A stretch of 64,000 bases of DNA, from positions 54,870 to 118,869 of the forward strand of contig QZLH01000152.1 in the NCBI GenBank assembly GCA_003833135.1. Direction: 5' to 3'. How positions within the stretch are numbered: position 1 is the stretch's first letter; the number at the start of each line of letters is the position of its first letter. Below the pieces are notes generated by a model that had not been told where the DNA came from, searched no databases, and saw nothing but the letters and a program-made list of their open reading frames with translations. The DNA comes from Oehlia diaphana. Taxonomy: Eukaryota > Glomeromycota > Glomeromycetes > Glomerales > Glomeraceae. The position numbers and the translations under genes were made by a program. Below are positions 35,560 to 46,562 of the stretch, piece after piece.

Positions 35560-35797
35560 CCATCGGTATTATGTATACACCGATGGATTTTTTTGTAAAT
35601 TATTCCACCGGTATAGAAAAAGTATAAAAAAGTATAAAATCCATCGGTGTATACGCCATACACAATGAGATAAACCTGTTATTCCATGGGTATCTAATAA
35701 ATACTCCATATACACCGATGCTCCCCTCCCTTCGGGGGGGCCCAAGGCATCGGTGAATATTTCAGTTATTCATGGATACCCATGGAATAACAAGTAT
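35560..35797. mobile_element. Foldback element inserted in a repeat
   Basis: Multiple inverted pairs: CATCGGT/ACCGATGG (35561-35586), CACCGATGC/GCATCGGTG (about 35713-35755) around a GC-rich hairpin with CCCTCCCTTCGGGGGGG, and TGTTATTCCATGGGTATC / GATACCCATGGAATAACA (about 35677-35694 and 35775-35792). The related sequence at 3225-3285 runs straight from CTATATTATCC to the downstream words without this block, so it acts as an empty site and supports a real insertion of roughly 230 bp. Confidence 0.65.
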
Positions 35798-35849
35798 ACT
35801 TATGTATTAGCAAATACATCTTTATGACAACATAATACACGTTCTCAAG

Positions 35850-36905
35850 GATAATTCCTGGAGCTGAACAGTGTCTTTCAGAAATTAAATTCCTTAGATG
35901 TGATGGTAGAGTACATGATAAAAATTTAACCATGTTAACAAAAGTTTGTAAGTCAATTAAAGGAATGCAACTTTTTCTTTATGATTCTTATAACAATTAT
36001 GGAATTTCTAAGTTAATTGAAAACAAAAAAAGTCTAATTGAAATTAGTTTTCTAAATACATATTCCTCCCATTATGATAACTCATTTTGTAAAGTTCTTG
36101 AAAAATCGTTGGTCAACATGCAAATACAATAAAATATTTTAGTACATTTGTACAACCTCAAACACAAATTCTTGCATCTTTTGTAAATTTAAAAACATTA
36201 ATATTAAATAATTGTGAGTTTGATCGCCGCAGATGGTACTTTATAGAAAGCGTATCTTTACCTTCCCTACAATTTTTAGATGCTAATACTATTAATACTG
36301 AGAGTTTGACAAGTTTAATTAAAAATTCCGGTGAGAATCTTACTAAAATAAGAATTTTTAATTTGCTTGCTTTTTCCAATGGGAATTATAATAAAAAAAT
36401 TATTCAGGCTATTTGTCAAAGTTGTCTGAACCTTATGCATCTTGAATTATACTATTTAGATGCCAATGTTTTAGAATTAGAGAAATTATTGACTAGGTGT
36501 CAATACTTAAATAAATTAGTATTTCATTTTAGTTCGAAGTTTTTTTCTTCAAATTTTTTTCAAGATAAATTTATTATAGACTGGGGTAATTTATTCAACA
36601 TTTTGGCTGCATCATCACCATCTAGTTTATTCAAATTTACATTTTATTTTCCTGTTAATAACCCTGAATTAAAATCCTTTGATACTTGGGAAGGCAGACA
36701 TCCTATGTCATTAATAATTTTTACAGAAAGTAATTTCACTAATACTAAAAATACTATTAGATGATTTAATAAATAGTTATAAAGCAAAAGGAGTAATTAA
36801 AGAGTTTGTCTATAATTTTCATGAAGATGATGAAAGTAAGACAACAATAAAAGGGGCAGTTAAGGATCTAGTAGCTGTCATTTTAATGAATTTAAAAATG
36901 GATTG
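35850..36905 (+). pseudogene. 5'-truncated F-box/LRR-like copy
   Basis: Homology to the F-box gene at 12678 begins abruptly at IPGAEQCLSEIKFLRC (residue about 143 of that protein); the F-box itself is missing. It continues through KVCKSIKGMQLFLY, SLPSLQFLDANTINTES and NWEGRHP-type sequence (DTWEGRHPMSLI). Lesions: one base missing from an A run near 36113 (SLVNMQ for SLIKHAN), loss of LKLFF before the GRHP motif near 36680, and a frame break near 36745, after which LINSYKAKGVIKEFVYN follows in another frame. The end of the gene, including the FKKxFN tail, is also altered (NLKMD). A foldback element lies about 55 bp upstream of where homology starts. Confidence 0.85.
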
Positions 36906-38407
36906 AACTCTTATATTCTTTACTTGTTTTTTTTTCTTTTTTTTGTATTTCATTTATGTATCAAAAAAGTTTATTATATATTTTTCTTTATTTTTTGTAT
37001 TTCATTTATTGTATGTATCAATAAAGTTAGGGTTGAATCAGACCTAGTCCTGTATCAGTCTTGGGACCAGTCTTCCCGGTCTTTGGTCCAAAATTTGAGG
37101 ATCAGACTGGACTAGGACTAATACATATGATTTTTTGTATTCAATAAAAATGAGCCTCCTCATCTATTTTCTATAAGATTTTGTTTTGATTTTTTTTTTT
37201 TTAATATTTCAGATTTTCCCATTTCGAAATTTTAAATTTTTAAAATGATTTTATTTGTAGTAAAGTTATATAATCAGACTTCGGAGAACCGCAAATTGTA
37301 CTATGCAATGTTTTTTTATTACTGCAATTATAAATTTAATTGCAATTCCTTGTTTCAAATTTCTAATTTAAGTTTTCTGCCACTTAATACTATGAATTTA
37401 ATATTTAAGTCCTAAAGTTAGTTATTGAATATTTCAACGTTTCTTAGTAAATATATACAAACGCATTCTTCTCACAATACATGTGTAAATTACAATGAAG
37501 AAAAGCAAAGACTATTCAGAAGGTGAATATAAGATTTTTTTAACAATAAACCTTTACCTTAATCAATAAATCATGGGACAAATTTCCTAAATACAAATCG
37601 GTCCAGTCCCGGTCCAATCCAGTCAAGGCTGAAATGCTGGTCTTTTTGGAAGTTAATAAAATTATCATAATAATATTTCTAACAAATTGAGAAAATAACA
37701 CAAGTCGAAGAGATATGGTTTACACGAAATTTATACTACTGTATTAAAATTTGGTGGAAACTTGTCCAATTTCCATGGTGTACGCCAGATTTCAATGAAG
37801 TTTCCAGTTTTTGTGGAAATTTTATGGAAATATTATACAAGTTGGACAAGTTTCAATCACGTAGACCAAGGATTCCATGGTGGAAACCATAACACTTCGA
37901 CCAGTGTAAAAAAACTTTAGTTCCTTTACTTCTTATTGTTGAGAATTTTCTTAGTCCATTGTTAACATCTAGTATCTTAATTCAAAAATTAAGAACAATG
38001 TGGACCCTGAAATATATATATATGGTAGGATATACAGATAGATACATTAGCATCATAGTAGAGTCAAGCGGAGCAAAGATTGATTTGTCCATAGTTAGGT
38101 CATCAGATTGCATTTCCTATATACAGTATATGTAAAAATTCAGTTTGCATATTGTTGGCTTAAATCAGACTAATCATATTTATGTACTTATTTACCAACT
38201 GCATTGTAATATTTTAGCATTAACTGAAGGTATTAAGTGATATTTTGACTATTTTGAAAAAATTATTGAAAAAATGGTAAAATAAAATAAATTTTATTTT
38301 ATAACACTAGCATTTGCTTTTATAAACAAATGAAGAGGGCCCCAAGTAATATATAAAATAAGTCATAAGAAATTAGCAAAAATTTACTATTATCTCTACG
38401 CATTTTT
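36906..38407. repeat. Intergenic with GGTCC-phrase repeats
   Basis: No gene. At 37027-37120 the phrases GACC(T)AGTCC and GGTCC/GGACC recur, and at 37597-37650 GGTCCAGTCCCGGTCC with AATCCAGTC follow in opposite sense. They may be the two subterminal regions of one phrase-type element of about 600 bp starting TAGGGTTGAATC, but no matching terminal end or target duplication was found. At 37745-37885 a second small inverted cluster has GGAAACTTGTCC, TTCCATGGTG and CATGGTGGAAACC. Confidence 0.4.
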
Positions 38408-38506
38408 CAGGGCCAGAATTATGATAATGTCAGTCAGCCACTAAAATAAATAATAAATTCTGACCAACATTATCGAAAATTATCTAAAAAAGGAAATATT
38501 TTCAAA
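38408..38506 (+). repeat. Dispersed repeat, copy 1
   Basis: Shares CAGGGCCRGAATTATGATAA, TGTCAGTC, AATTCTG and AAAATTATCTAAAAAAGGAAA with 61175-61272 in the same orientation. The inner parts (GATAATGTCAGTCAG and CTGACCAACATTATC) are inverted copies, so it can fold back. Related words (GGACCCTGAAATATATA) occur nearby at 37998, at about 61305 and at about 63905, suggesting longer elements of one family. Confidence 0.6.
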
Positions 38507-39093
38507 CCTAACGACAACATGCTATATACTAAAATTATCGTCCTCCATACTCGGCTTATTTTGTGGTATTTGTAAGTGATATTCTTTTGAGTATATCATA
38601 TCGAAAATTTCCAAATTAACCAAATTAATCACAATAAATGAAACTTAATCTATTTAATATTCAATATACTGTACATATGAGAGAGGTAATAAATCTTAAA
38701 TGACCGATCAGGATTAATAAAATATGGTATGGAAAGCTTTTCCTAGTTTTTCAGAGATTCATTGATGATGATATTGCGAACTGTATTGGACATTCTAAAA
38801 TACTTGACACGTTTAATAAGTTTAATAATGGACATAAGAACGATTAAAAATTAAATTCATTATTTATTATTCATATATCATATATAATCTAAAAAAAATT
38901 CTTTAAAATCCTATATATGTAGATCATACGTAGGCATCATTGATATCTTTGATTCCGTCATAATGCAGATCTGGTGTACGTAAGTAAAACTATTAAATAA
39001 CTCCTTGTACAACATACCAAGAACTATAATTTTTATTCTATTTCTGAAACAAAAAAAAATATTTTTTTGAAACATTAATAATAATAAAAAATT
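38507..39093 (+). promoter_or_regulatory. Conserved 5' flank of F-box gene
   Basis: From about 38700 this flank aligns with those before the 44.6-kb and 49.3-kb genes: ACCGATCAG, then GAATTCATTGATG-like TTCATTGATG, GAACATTCTAAAA-like ACATTCTAAAATA, ATATATCATATATAA, and TTGTACAACATA (39005-39016) 78 nt before the ATG. The order of words is the same in each, over several hundred bp. Confidence 0.5.
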
Positions 39094-40602
39094 ATGTCGA
39101 TATTATATAGAGATATTTTATATCCGATATTTGAAGAATTGCAGCATGACAAAAAATCTCTTGCTTCATGCCTTAGAGTTAATAAAACTTGGTGTGAAAT
39201 AGCTGTTCAAATTTTATGGAGAAATCCTTGGGAACACTTAGATTATGTACATGATGAGAAAAAATTATTATTAAATGTAATTATTTCACATTTATCAGAT
39301 GAAAAAAGAACTAACTTAAATCAACAGTTTAGTTTTCTTACAAATTCACATAAGAGACCGTTATTTAATTATATAAGTTTTTGCAGACATTTAAATTTAG
39401 ATATAATCGAATATACAGTTCATTCTCATATCAAAAATGAAGAAATCAGAAATGATATACTCAAACTTTTTATTAATAAAAATACAAAATATACACACCT
39501 TTATCTGCCTAGTTATCATGACTATCATCTTATTCCTGGAGCTGAACATTGTTTTTCAGAAATTAAATTCCTTAAATGTGATGGTAGAGTAAATGATAAT
39601 AATTTAGCTATATTAACAAAAGTGTGTAAATTAATTAAAGAATTACAAATTTATATTCACAAGTCTGTTAACAATTGTGGAATTTCAAAGTTAATTGAAA
39701 ACCAAGTAAGTCTATTTAGTATTAGACTTGTCTGTCGGTATTCTTCCGATGCTTTCGATGATAGCTTGTTTTGTAAAACTCTTGAAAATTCATTGATCAA
39801 ACATGCAAATACTATACAATATTTTTATATATGCGGAAAACTTGAAACACAAATTCTTTCATCTTTTGTAAATTTAAAAACACTGATAATAAATGGTGGT
39901 TGGTTCGATGACTACAGTTATTTAGAAAACGTATCTTTACCTTCCCTACAAATTTTAGATGCTAGCAATATTAATACTAAGAGTTTGACAAGTTTAATTA
40001 AAAATTCTGGTGAAAAACTTACTAAATTAAGGGTTCATAATAATAATAGTGGATTTCTTGAGGTGATTAATAATAATATAATTATTCGGGCCCTTTATCA
40101 ACATTGTCCAAACCTTATAAGTCTTAAATTATTCTATAAAGAAGTTAATGTTTTAGAATTAGAGAAATTATTGATTAAGTGTAAATATTTAAATAGTTTG
40201 GAATTATTTTTTAATTGGAATTTTCCGCAAGTTAATATTATAAATTGGGATAGATTTTTCAACATTTTGGTTACATCATCACCACCTAGTTTATTCAAAT
40301 TTACGTTTCATTATCCTTTTTATAAACCTAAATTAGAATCCTTAAAATTATTTTTTAATAATTGGAAAGGTAGACATCCTATGTCATTAATCATTTTTAC
40401 AGAAAGTAATCTTGCTCATGAAGAAAAATTAAATAATTTAATAAGTAAATATAAAGCAAAAGGAGTAATTAAAAATTTTGGTAATAATTTTTATAATAAT
40501 AATGATTCAATAGAAAGTAAAGAAAAGTCAAAAAGGGTAGTTGAAGATCTTAAGACTAAAGCAGTTTGTATTTTTGATGGATTTAAAAAGATATTTAATT
40601 AA
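39094..40602 (+). CDS. F-box / LRR-like protein, 502 aa
   Basis: Single exon. F-box-like start MSILYRDILYPIFEELQHD, SLASCLRVNKTWCEIAVQIL, WRNPWEHL (residues 1-50). The Leu/Asn-rich repeat body has HLIPGAEHCFSEIKFLKC, SLPSLQILDASNINTKS, HCPNLISLKLFY and LKLFFNNWKGRHPMSLI; the tail is IFDGFKKIFN. Compared with the 12678 paralogue it has small insertions in the F-box-to-body linker (DYVHDEKK) and in the loop after SLELFFN. Expected to be an SCF adaptor (family inference). Intact, no introns; start chosen by paralogue alignment. Confidence 0.87.
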   Translation: MSILYRDILYPIFEELQHDKKSLASCLRVNKTWCEIAVQILWRNPWEHLDYVHDEKKLLLNVIISHLSDEKRTNLNQQFSFLTNSHKRPLFNYISFCRHLNLDIIEYTVHSHIKNEEIRNDILKLFINKNTKYTHLYLPSYHDYHLIPGAEHCFSEIKFLKCDGRVNDNNLAILTKVCKLIKELQIYIHKSVNNCGISKLIENQVSLFSIRLVCRYSSDAFDDSLFCKTLENSLIKHANTIQYFYICGKLETQILSSFVNLKTLIINGGWFDDYSYLENVSLPSLQILDASNINTKSLTSLIKNSGEKLTKLRVHNNNSGFLEVINNNIIIRALYQHCPNLISLKLFYKEVNVLELEKLLIKCKYLNSLELFFNWNFPQVNIINWDRFFNILVTSSPPSLFKFTFHYPFYKPKLESLKLFFNNWKGRHPMSLIIFTESNLAHEEKLNNLISKYKAKGVIKNFGNNFYNNNDSIESKEKSKRVVEDLKTKAVCIFDGFKKIFN

Positions 40603-41230
40603 TTACTGTATATTCTTTTATTCTTCATTTTTTTTATTCTTTTTTTTTTATTATTTCTTTATGTATTTAATAAGACATATAATATTGTAACAACTGAAGT
40701 ATTATAATCAGTAAAATTAAAAATATTTATACCAATTTTTAAAAAATAAAAACTTGGGATTTTTTATTAATATCCATCTTTGTTACAAAATTAAGAAGAA
40801 AAAAATTTTATCAATAAGAATGCACAATGATAGTTCTGAACCAAATTTTATGTAAATGGTCATTAAAAAAGCAAAGAACATTTTAGTTGTTAGATTTCAA
40901 TAATATAAAAAAAACATATAAAAATATAAATATTTATTTTGAATTAATGAGAGGAATAGATTTCCATACTATTACAACCAATTTCTACAGATAAGAGATA
41001 TAAATCGAAATATTATAAAGTTGGAAGACGTAAAAAATCAAGTATAGCTAGGAATTCAAATATTATACATACGAATTTTACAAATGAATTGCAAGCTTGG
41101 AAGAAGAAATTTTTTTTTTATTAAATATTTAGTAAAAATTTAGGTTTAAACTAAAATTCATGTTAAAGAATTTAAATGAAAACACTTATTAAATTAATCA
41201 ATAAAAATAGAATGTCTTTCCTATTAGTGT
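40603..41230. other. Intergenic, no supported gene
   Basis: AT-rich with no coding potential. Poly(T)-rich 3' flank directly after the F-box stop. Confidence 0.45.
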
Positions 41231-41274
41231 GTACCAAAAAAGCTGTCCATAATTTTACTCAGACTGGTAGAAGT

Positions 41275-41720
41275 ATAGTGCAGGCCGGAATCACAGTGTT
41301 TATCTGTTAAAATTCTATGATTTTTTAACAAAACCGCAAAAAAATCTTCGGTAAACAACTTTTGATGCTTACAGCTATTTGCGAAAATAACGAACCACCT
41401 AATTCATTTTTCGACTGCGTATGAAATTTTCATACGCAGCCATACGCAGTCATACACGCATAGTAAACTGCTAGGATTATGTGATATAACTGTGGATGAC
41501 TGCATATGAAAAATTCAAAAAATGAGTTTGACGGCGTATGACTGCGTATGAAAATTTCATACGCAGTCGAAAAATGAATTAGGTGGTCTGTTATTTTCAC
41601 AAATAGCTGTAAATCATAATACAAGCCAACATTTTTCTTCAACAAAATTACAAACCAACCTCGCTATATAACTAAAGTCCAAAGATATCCTGGATAGGAG
41701 CGTGAAACACTGCCTGCGCC
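41275..41720. mobile_element. Long foldback element
   Basis: Strong inverted arms at 41362-41450 and 41530-41620: ACAGCTATTTGCGAAAATAA, then CCACCTAATTCATTTTTCGA, then CTGCGTATGAAATTTTCATA on the left, matched by their reverse complements on the right. The inner arm iterates CATACGCAGTCATAC. Weaker similarity extends outward (GTGCAGGC and CACAGTGTTT near 41280-41303; GAAACACTGCCTGCGCC near 41704-41721), so the whole element may span about 440 bp. The ORF at 41430-41645 is a by-product. Confidence 0.75.
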
Positions 41721-42538
41721 GATAACAGGATTAAACATTAAAGTTCGTTTTGGATCTTTAAAATAATATGCGATAATTTGAAAATATATATTCTATGTTA
41801 TAACAGATCATACCTATAGATAAGAGTAGTTGATTAATATTATCATTACTCAATTAATTATTAAGTTCTTCTAACGTAGATTATCAAATTGAACATAATG
41901 ATAATGATTAAAACTTAGAAAAGAAGTGCAAGTTAGAAGCTTAATCGGAAAAAAAACACGTGTAATCAAGCTACAAATTAAATCACAGGAAAATGGGAGA
42001 TAGATACAAATAAGAAATTTAACAGAATATCCAAATCCAGTAAGAACGGAAGTAAAGAATGACAATCGGCCAAGAAAAGATCATCGGCACAGGTTAATCA
42101 CAAAAAAAAGAATTCATGGTTAGACTATATTTCAGAAAAATTAAATTTATTAATTTATAAAATCTACGTTAGCATGTGAATTAGTAATTTCGACCCCAAT
42201 GATGGCCCCTGAATATTCAGGTTCGAGTACAATTTTAATTCAGGTCAGATTTGTGGTACCGGCTAAAACAACATCCGAAATAAACACCTGGGAAAATATT
42301 TTGCCGTACAATCACGTGACTTGAAGTTTTACGATTTTCCAGCTTATTGGAAGGATTAGGAATTATATGAAATGTTTATGAAGGTCGGATACGTAGAAAA
42401 GTTGTCGGTCAGACGGAATTTTAAAATACAAGACCGTTCGAGCCACAATTCGTTTAACAAAAGAAATGTAAGAAATTTTCATCAAAGGCGGATCTAATAT
42501 AACAATAAAAAAAAAACGAACGAAAGTATTTTTTTAGG
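41721..42538. other. Intergenic, no supported gene
   Basis: No gene recognised. From about 42180 on the sequence becomes less AT-rich and leads into the ORF at 42539, so it may be the 5' part of the same element. Confidence 0.4.
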
Positions 42539-43141
42539 ATGTTTGACGCAAAATTTGAGTTGAAAGATATAAAGAGAAGATACAATTGGCAAGCAGTGAA
42601 AATTTTAGACGAAAAGGAAAGAGCAGAGGCAGAATTTACAATTATCAAAAACTATATAGTACAATACAGAGGTCATTTTGCAAAAATTATCAAAATGAAC
42701 AAGGTGAAATATATTTTGATATATTTTAACAATGAGAAAGACCTTTTAATAGCTGTATATAGCTCAACGATGGATGAAGATTTAGGTAAAGGTTTGCAAA
42801 TGAAAGGAAAGGATGAGATTATAGGAAAAGACAGTAATTTTACAAAGCGGCGGTATAGGAACTCAACAAAAGAAAATGCACAGCCAGAAGACGAACAATT
42901 TGAAGATGCATTGACGAGTCCTAAACTAAACGCGGTGTCGATAGTACTAAGAACATGATAATTATAACAATTTAAATAATGAATTTAGTAAAAGAATGAA
43001 AGTAATTAGTAATAACGAGAAGGCAACAAGCTCGAAAACTTGCGATAAAGATAATGTGGATTCGGAAGACGTCAATCTAAACGAAAATAAGAAACGCATA
43101 GTGAAAAGTCAGGGTGTCAGGGAGCACGCTGATGACGAGTA
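42539..43141 (+). pseudogene. Retroelement-like hypothetical ORF with frame break
   Basis: An open frame of 139 codons (42539-42958) contains FELKDIKRRYNWQAVKIL, ERAEAEFTIIKNYIV and a Lys/Glu-rich tail. After a +1 shift near 42950 a second stretch continues (NEFSKRMKVISNNEKAT, then DSEDVNLNENKKRIVKSQG and HADDE) to a TAA at 43139-43141. Codon use and G/C content are higher than in nearby host genes. Size and charge resemble the first ORF of fungal LINE elements, but no zinc knuckle or reverse transcriptase was found, so this is a guess. A poly(A)-like tail at 43684-43700 could be its 3' end. Confidence 0.3.
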
Positions 43142-44619
43142 AATAATTAATTACATTTAGGATTAAACAAATTTGAGGATAAAGTTTATTTATTTATGCT
43201 TGGAATGGTATGAAAATAACGCGGACATTGGAGAATTTTCGGACGAATATCGAATACTTTTCTGGCAAGAGCGCGGCTCTTTTTCATAATGTATTAATAT
43301 TCAGTGTTTCTTTTTATTTTTTAGATTTTTTATTTCTTTTTATATTTTTTTTTTTAGGAATTTTATCGAAATTTATTTTGGAGATTAACAAAATTCATAT
43401 CATATAGCAATAAATTTAGAAAATCAAGAAAACAATAGATAAAAAAATCAAAAAAAAAAAAAATTTTTTTAAAAAAACATTTTTTCGCTTAGTAATATGA
43501 CGATCAAATTTATAAGCTTAACAAATTTTAAAGTTTTTAGATTTATTAGTTTTTTAGACTATTTAGATAGATTGGGGTTAGTTATAGGATTTTTGTATTA
43601 ATGGTTCTAGGTATTGTTGTATGTAATTATTAGTCCTTCGTGTCTAAATAATTAATAAATAAAATGCATTTATATTAACTTATAAAAAAAAAATAAAAAA
43701 TAATGATTAAAACTTATTCTATCTATTTATTATTTGAAATGTGATAATTAATTAAATTAATTAATAAATTCTTGAACACTAGTAGTAACCGATCAGAATT
43801 AACAGAATATGATATTAAAAATTTTCCTAGCTTTACGGAAATTCATTGATGGTATTTTGTGAATTGTATGAACATTCTAAAATATCTGATATGTTCAATG
43901 AGACAAAATAAAGGATCATATATCATATATAACTTAAGGGACTCAACCGGAGAAATTTAATAACACCGATTATCGCCAAAATGGCTAATACAGTACTCGG
44001 ATCTCATCACGTGACATGACGTACAAATTATATAGATAGTGTCAAAGTTGAAATCGCTAGAGTTTCACATCATTGACTTTTCTATGTAGGATCGCAAGAT
44101 TCTGATAGCAAATTTCATATTATGATAACTCAAATATCGGATGATATAATTAAGATATATCTGGTTTTATTTAGTTTTTAAACCTACCTCTTTTTTAATG
44201 GTTACATTCTTGATAATTTGTATAGTTCCTGTCAATACAACATTTATATACTCATAATGCAAGTTTGTAAAATATTTTTAAAATATTTTTTAGGAATGTT
44301 ATAGTATAACTGATTTTTTTTTATTTATTAGAAAATTTATAATAAAGAACAAAAATTTATTACAAAGCCCGTAATCCGTATAATTAATTATATAATGATT
44401 TTCTACTGCTGATGATCCATCCCCTTAACAGTTAAAATCATTTAACTAACTAACCCCTATTGTGTGGATCATCATAATGTACATCATTGTGTGACTAAAT
44501 ATTTACAATTAAGTCTAGCGTACGTAAAATCAACCATTTTGTGCAACAAGTCACAAATAAAATGCTTATAACAACTCCGACACAAAAAAAAATTTTTTTA
44601 AATAATGAAATAAAAAAAA
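43142..44619 (+). promoter_or_regulatory. Intergenic; conserved F-box 5' flank from 43780
   Basis: No gene at 43142-43780 (mostly A/T runs). From 43790 the words ACCGATCAGAATTAACAGAAT, shown here in part as CCGATCAG and TTCATTGATGG, then GAACATTCTAAAATATC, ATATCATATATAACTTA, GTGGATCATCATAATG and GCAACAAGTCACAAA (to 44557) follow the same order as the flank before the 39.1-kb gene, with the start codon 63 nt further on. Confidence 0.5.
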
Positions 44620-46197
44620 ATGTCAATATTATATAGAGATATTCTTTATCCGATATTTGAAGAATTACAGTATGATAAAAAGTCTCTTGCTTCATGTCTT
44701 AGAGTTAATAAAACTTGGTGTGAAATAGTTATTCCAATTTTATGGAGAAATCCTTGGGAACATTTAACTTCTTGGAGGAAGAAATTACTATTAAGCGTAA
44801 TCATTTCACATTTGTCGGATGGAGCAAGAACTAGCATAAATCAACATTTCGGTTTTTTTACAAATTCATATAAGAGACCTTTATTTAATTATATTAGTTT
44901 TTGTAGATATTTAAATTTAGGAGTAATTGAAAATGTGATGAATGCTTATATTCACTATGAAGAATTCAGAAATGATATACTCAGACTTTTTATTAATGAA
45001 AATGCAGAATATACACATCTTTATATGCCCGACTATCGTGACTATCATCTTTTTCCTGGAGCTGAACAGTGTTTTTCAGAAATTAAATTCCTTAGATGTA
45101 TTGGTAAAGTAAAAGATAATACTTTATCAATGTTAACGAGGACATGCAAATCTATTAAAGAATTGAAATTTTATGCTTATGGGAATGATTACAATTGTGG
45201 AATTGCCAAGTTAATTGAAAACCAAAAAGGATTATTTAGTATTAATTTTCTAAATGATTTTTATGATGGCAGTTCGTCTCGTAAAATTATTGAAAATTCA
45301 TTGATCAAACATGCGGATACTATTCAACATTTTAGTATATGTGAACAACCTGAAACGAAGGTTCTTACATCTTTAGTAAATTTGAGAATTCTGGAATTGA
45401 TAAGTGCTAATCCGTATATTGAATTGAGATGGGATAATATAAAGGATTTAAATTTACCTTTCTTACATACTTTAATTGCTAGTAGCATACCAATTAATTG
45501 TTTGATAAATTTAATTGAAAAATCCGGCAGAAAACTTACAAAAATTTATTATCATCATAATCGTAGTGTGATTGATAATAAAGAAATTATTCAGGCTATA
45601 TATCAAAATTGTCCAAACCTTATGTATCTTGAATTTTTATATAAGAATGAGAATAGTATAGATTTTGAAAAATTATTAATTAATTGTCAATATTTAAAAA
45701 GATTAGATTTTTGTATTTATTTTTATTATAATGTCTATAATGTTCATCATAGAAGTTCTTTTCCTTGGGATAATTTATTTGGCATTTTAGCTAAATCATC
45801 ACCGCCTAGTTTGTTTGAATTTGTTTTCAAATATACTAATGACAATCCTAAATTGGAATCTTTAAAATTATTTTTTGATAATTGGGAAGGTAGACATCTT
45901 ATTTCTTTAAAATTTAAAAAAGAAAGTTATCACTATGATGAGAGCGGATATGATGGATTAATTGATTTAATTGAAAGATATAAAAAAAAAGGAGTAGTTA
46001 AAAAGTTTATCCATTATGATAATGATGAAGACTCGAATCTGTTAGAAATTTATAAAGCAAAAAAAGCCATTAATAATCCTGAGGGCGTCGGTAATATTCC
46101 AGAGAACGTTGTAAATAATCCTGAGAACATCGTTAAGAATTCTGAGTCCAAAGCAACTAGCATCTTGAGTAGATTTAAAAAGATATTTTTTAATTGA
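44620..46197 (+). CDS. F-box / LRR-like protein, 525 aa
   Basis: Single exon. F-box-like start MSILYRDILYPIFEELQYD, SLASCLRVNKTWCEIVIPIL, WRNPWEHL. The repeat body has LFPGAEQCFSEIKFLRC, NCPNLMYLEFLY, SSPPSLFEFVFKYT and LKLFFDNWEGRHLISLKFKK. The C-terminal 50 residues are longer than in the 12.7- and 39.1-kb copies because a short motif is amplified: NNPEGVGNIPENVVNNPEN, then ILSRFKKIFFN. It is closest to the paralogue at 49311 (shared FEFVFKYT, SLKFKKE, YESGYDxL-type segments). Predicted SCF adaptor. No lesion seen. Confidence 0.87.
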   Translation: MSILYRDILYPIFEELQYDKKSLASCLRVNKTWCEIVIPILWRNPWEHLTSWRKKLLLSVIISHLSDGARTSINQHFGFFTNSYKRPLFNYISFCRYLNLGVIENVMNAYIHYEEFRNDILRLFINENAEYTHLYMPDYRDYHLFPGAEQCFSEIKFLRCIGKVKDNTLSMLTRTCKSIKELKFYAYGNDYNCGIAKLIENQKGLFSINFLNDFYDGSSSRKIIENSLIKHADTIQHFSICEQPETKVLTSLVNLRILELISANPYIELRWDNIKDLNLPFLHTLIASSIPINCLINLIEKSGRKLTKIYYHHNRSVIDNKEIIQAIYQNCPNLMYLEFLYKNENSIDFEKLLINCQYLKRLDFCIYFYYNVYNVHHRSSFPWDNLFGILAKSSPPSLFEFVFKYTNDNPKLESLKLFFDNWEGRHLISLKFKKESYHYDESGYDGLIDLIERYKKKGVVKKFIHYDNDEDSNLLEIYKAKKAINNPEGVGNIPENVVNNPENIVKNSESKATSILSRFKKIFFN

Positions 46198-46562
46198 TCA
46201 TTTTGTTTAATTTTTAATATTTTTTTTTTTTTTTTTTTATTAAACTTTTTTTTTCACTCAGTGAAATAATTCACTTCGATAATTACGTAGTACAAGATAA
46301 ATGTCATCATGTGCCTTTCCACTTTTTTCATTTTTCATTTTGCTTTTTGTAGTGCCATTCAACTTAAAATGACTTTTTTTTGAAATTTTTTAAGGCAATT
46401 TTTTTTTATTGCGTCATTTTATTATTTTGCATTTTAATTTTTTTGCTTTTACGATAACTTTATTCTTTCCTTTAGATAACGAGACGACTTCTTTTATTTG
46501 GGTATCCGGAAATTATCTTAGATGTAAGAATCCGTAGCCCTGCGATTGGGATGTAATCCTAC
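46198..46562. other. Intergenic, no supported gene
   Basis: T-rich 3' flank of the F-box gene followed by AT-rich sequence. Confidence 0.4.

Noticed and set aside
37027..37640. Second hAT-like element starting TAGGGTTGAATC
   Set aside because: GGTCC-type phrases occur at both ends, but no matching terminal repeat or target duplication was found.
42216..42240. B-box-like GGTTCGAGTAC
   Set aside because: No A box at the right distance upstream and no acceptor stem.
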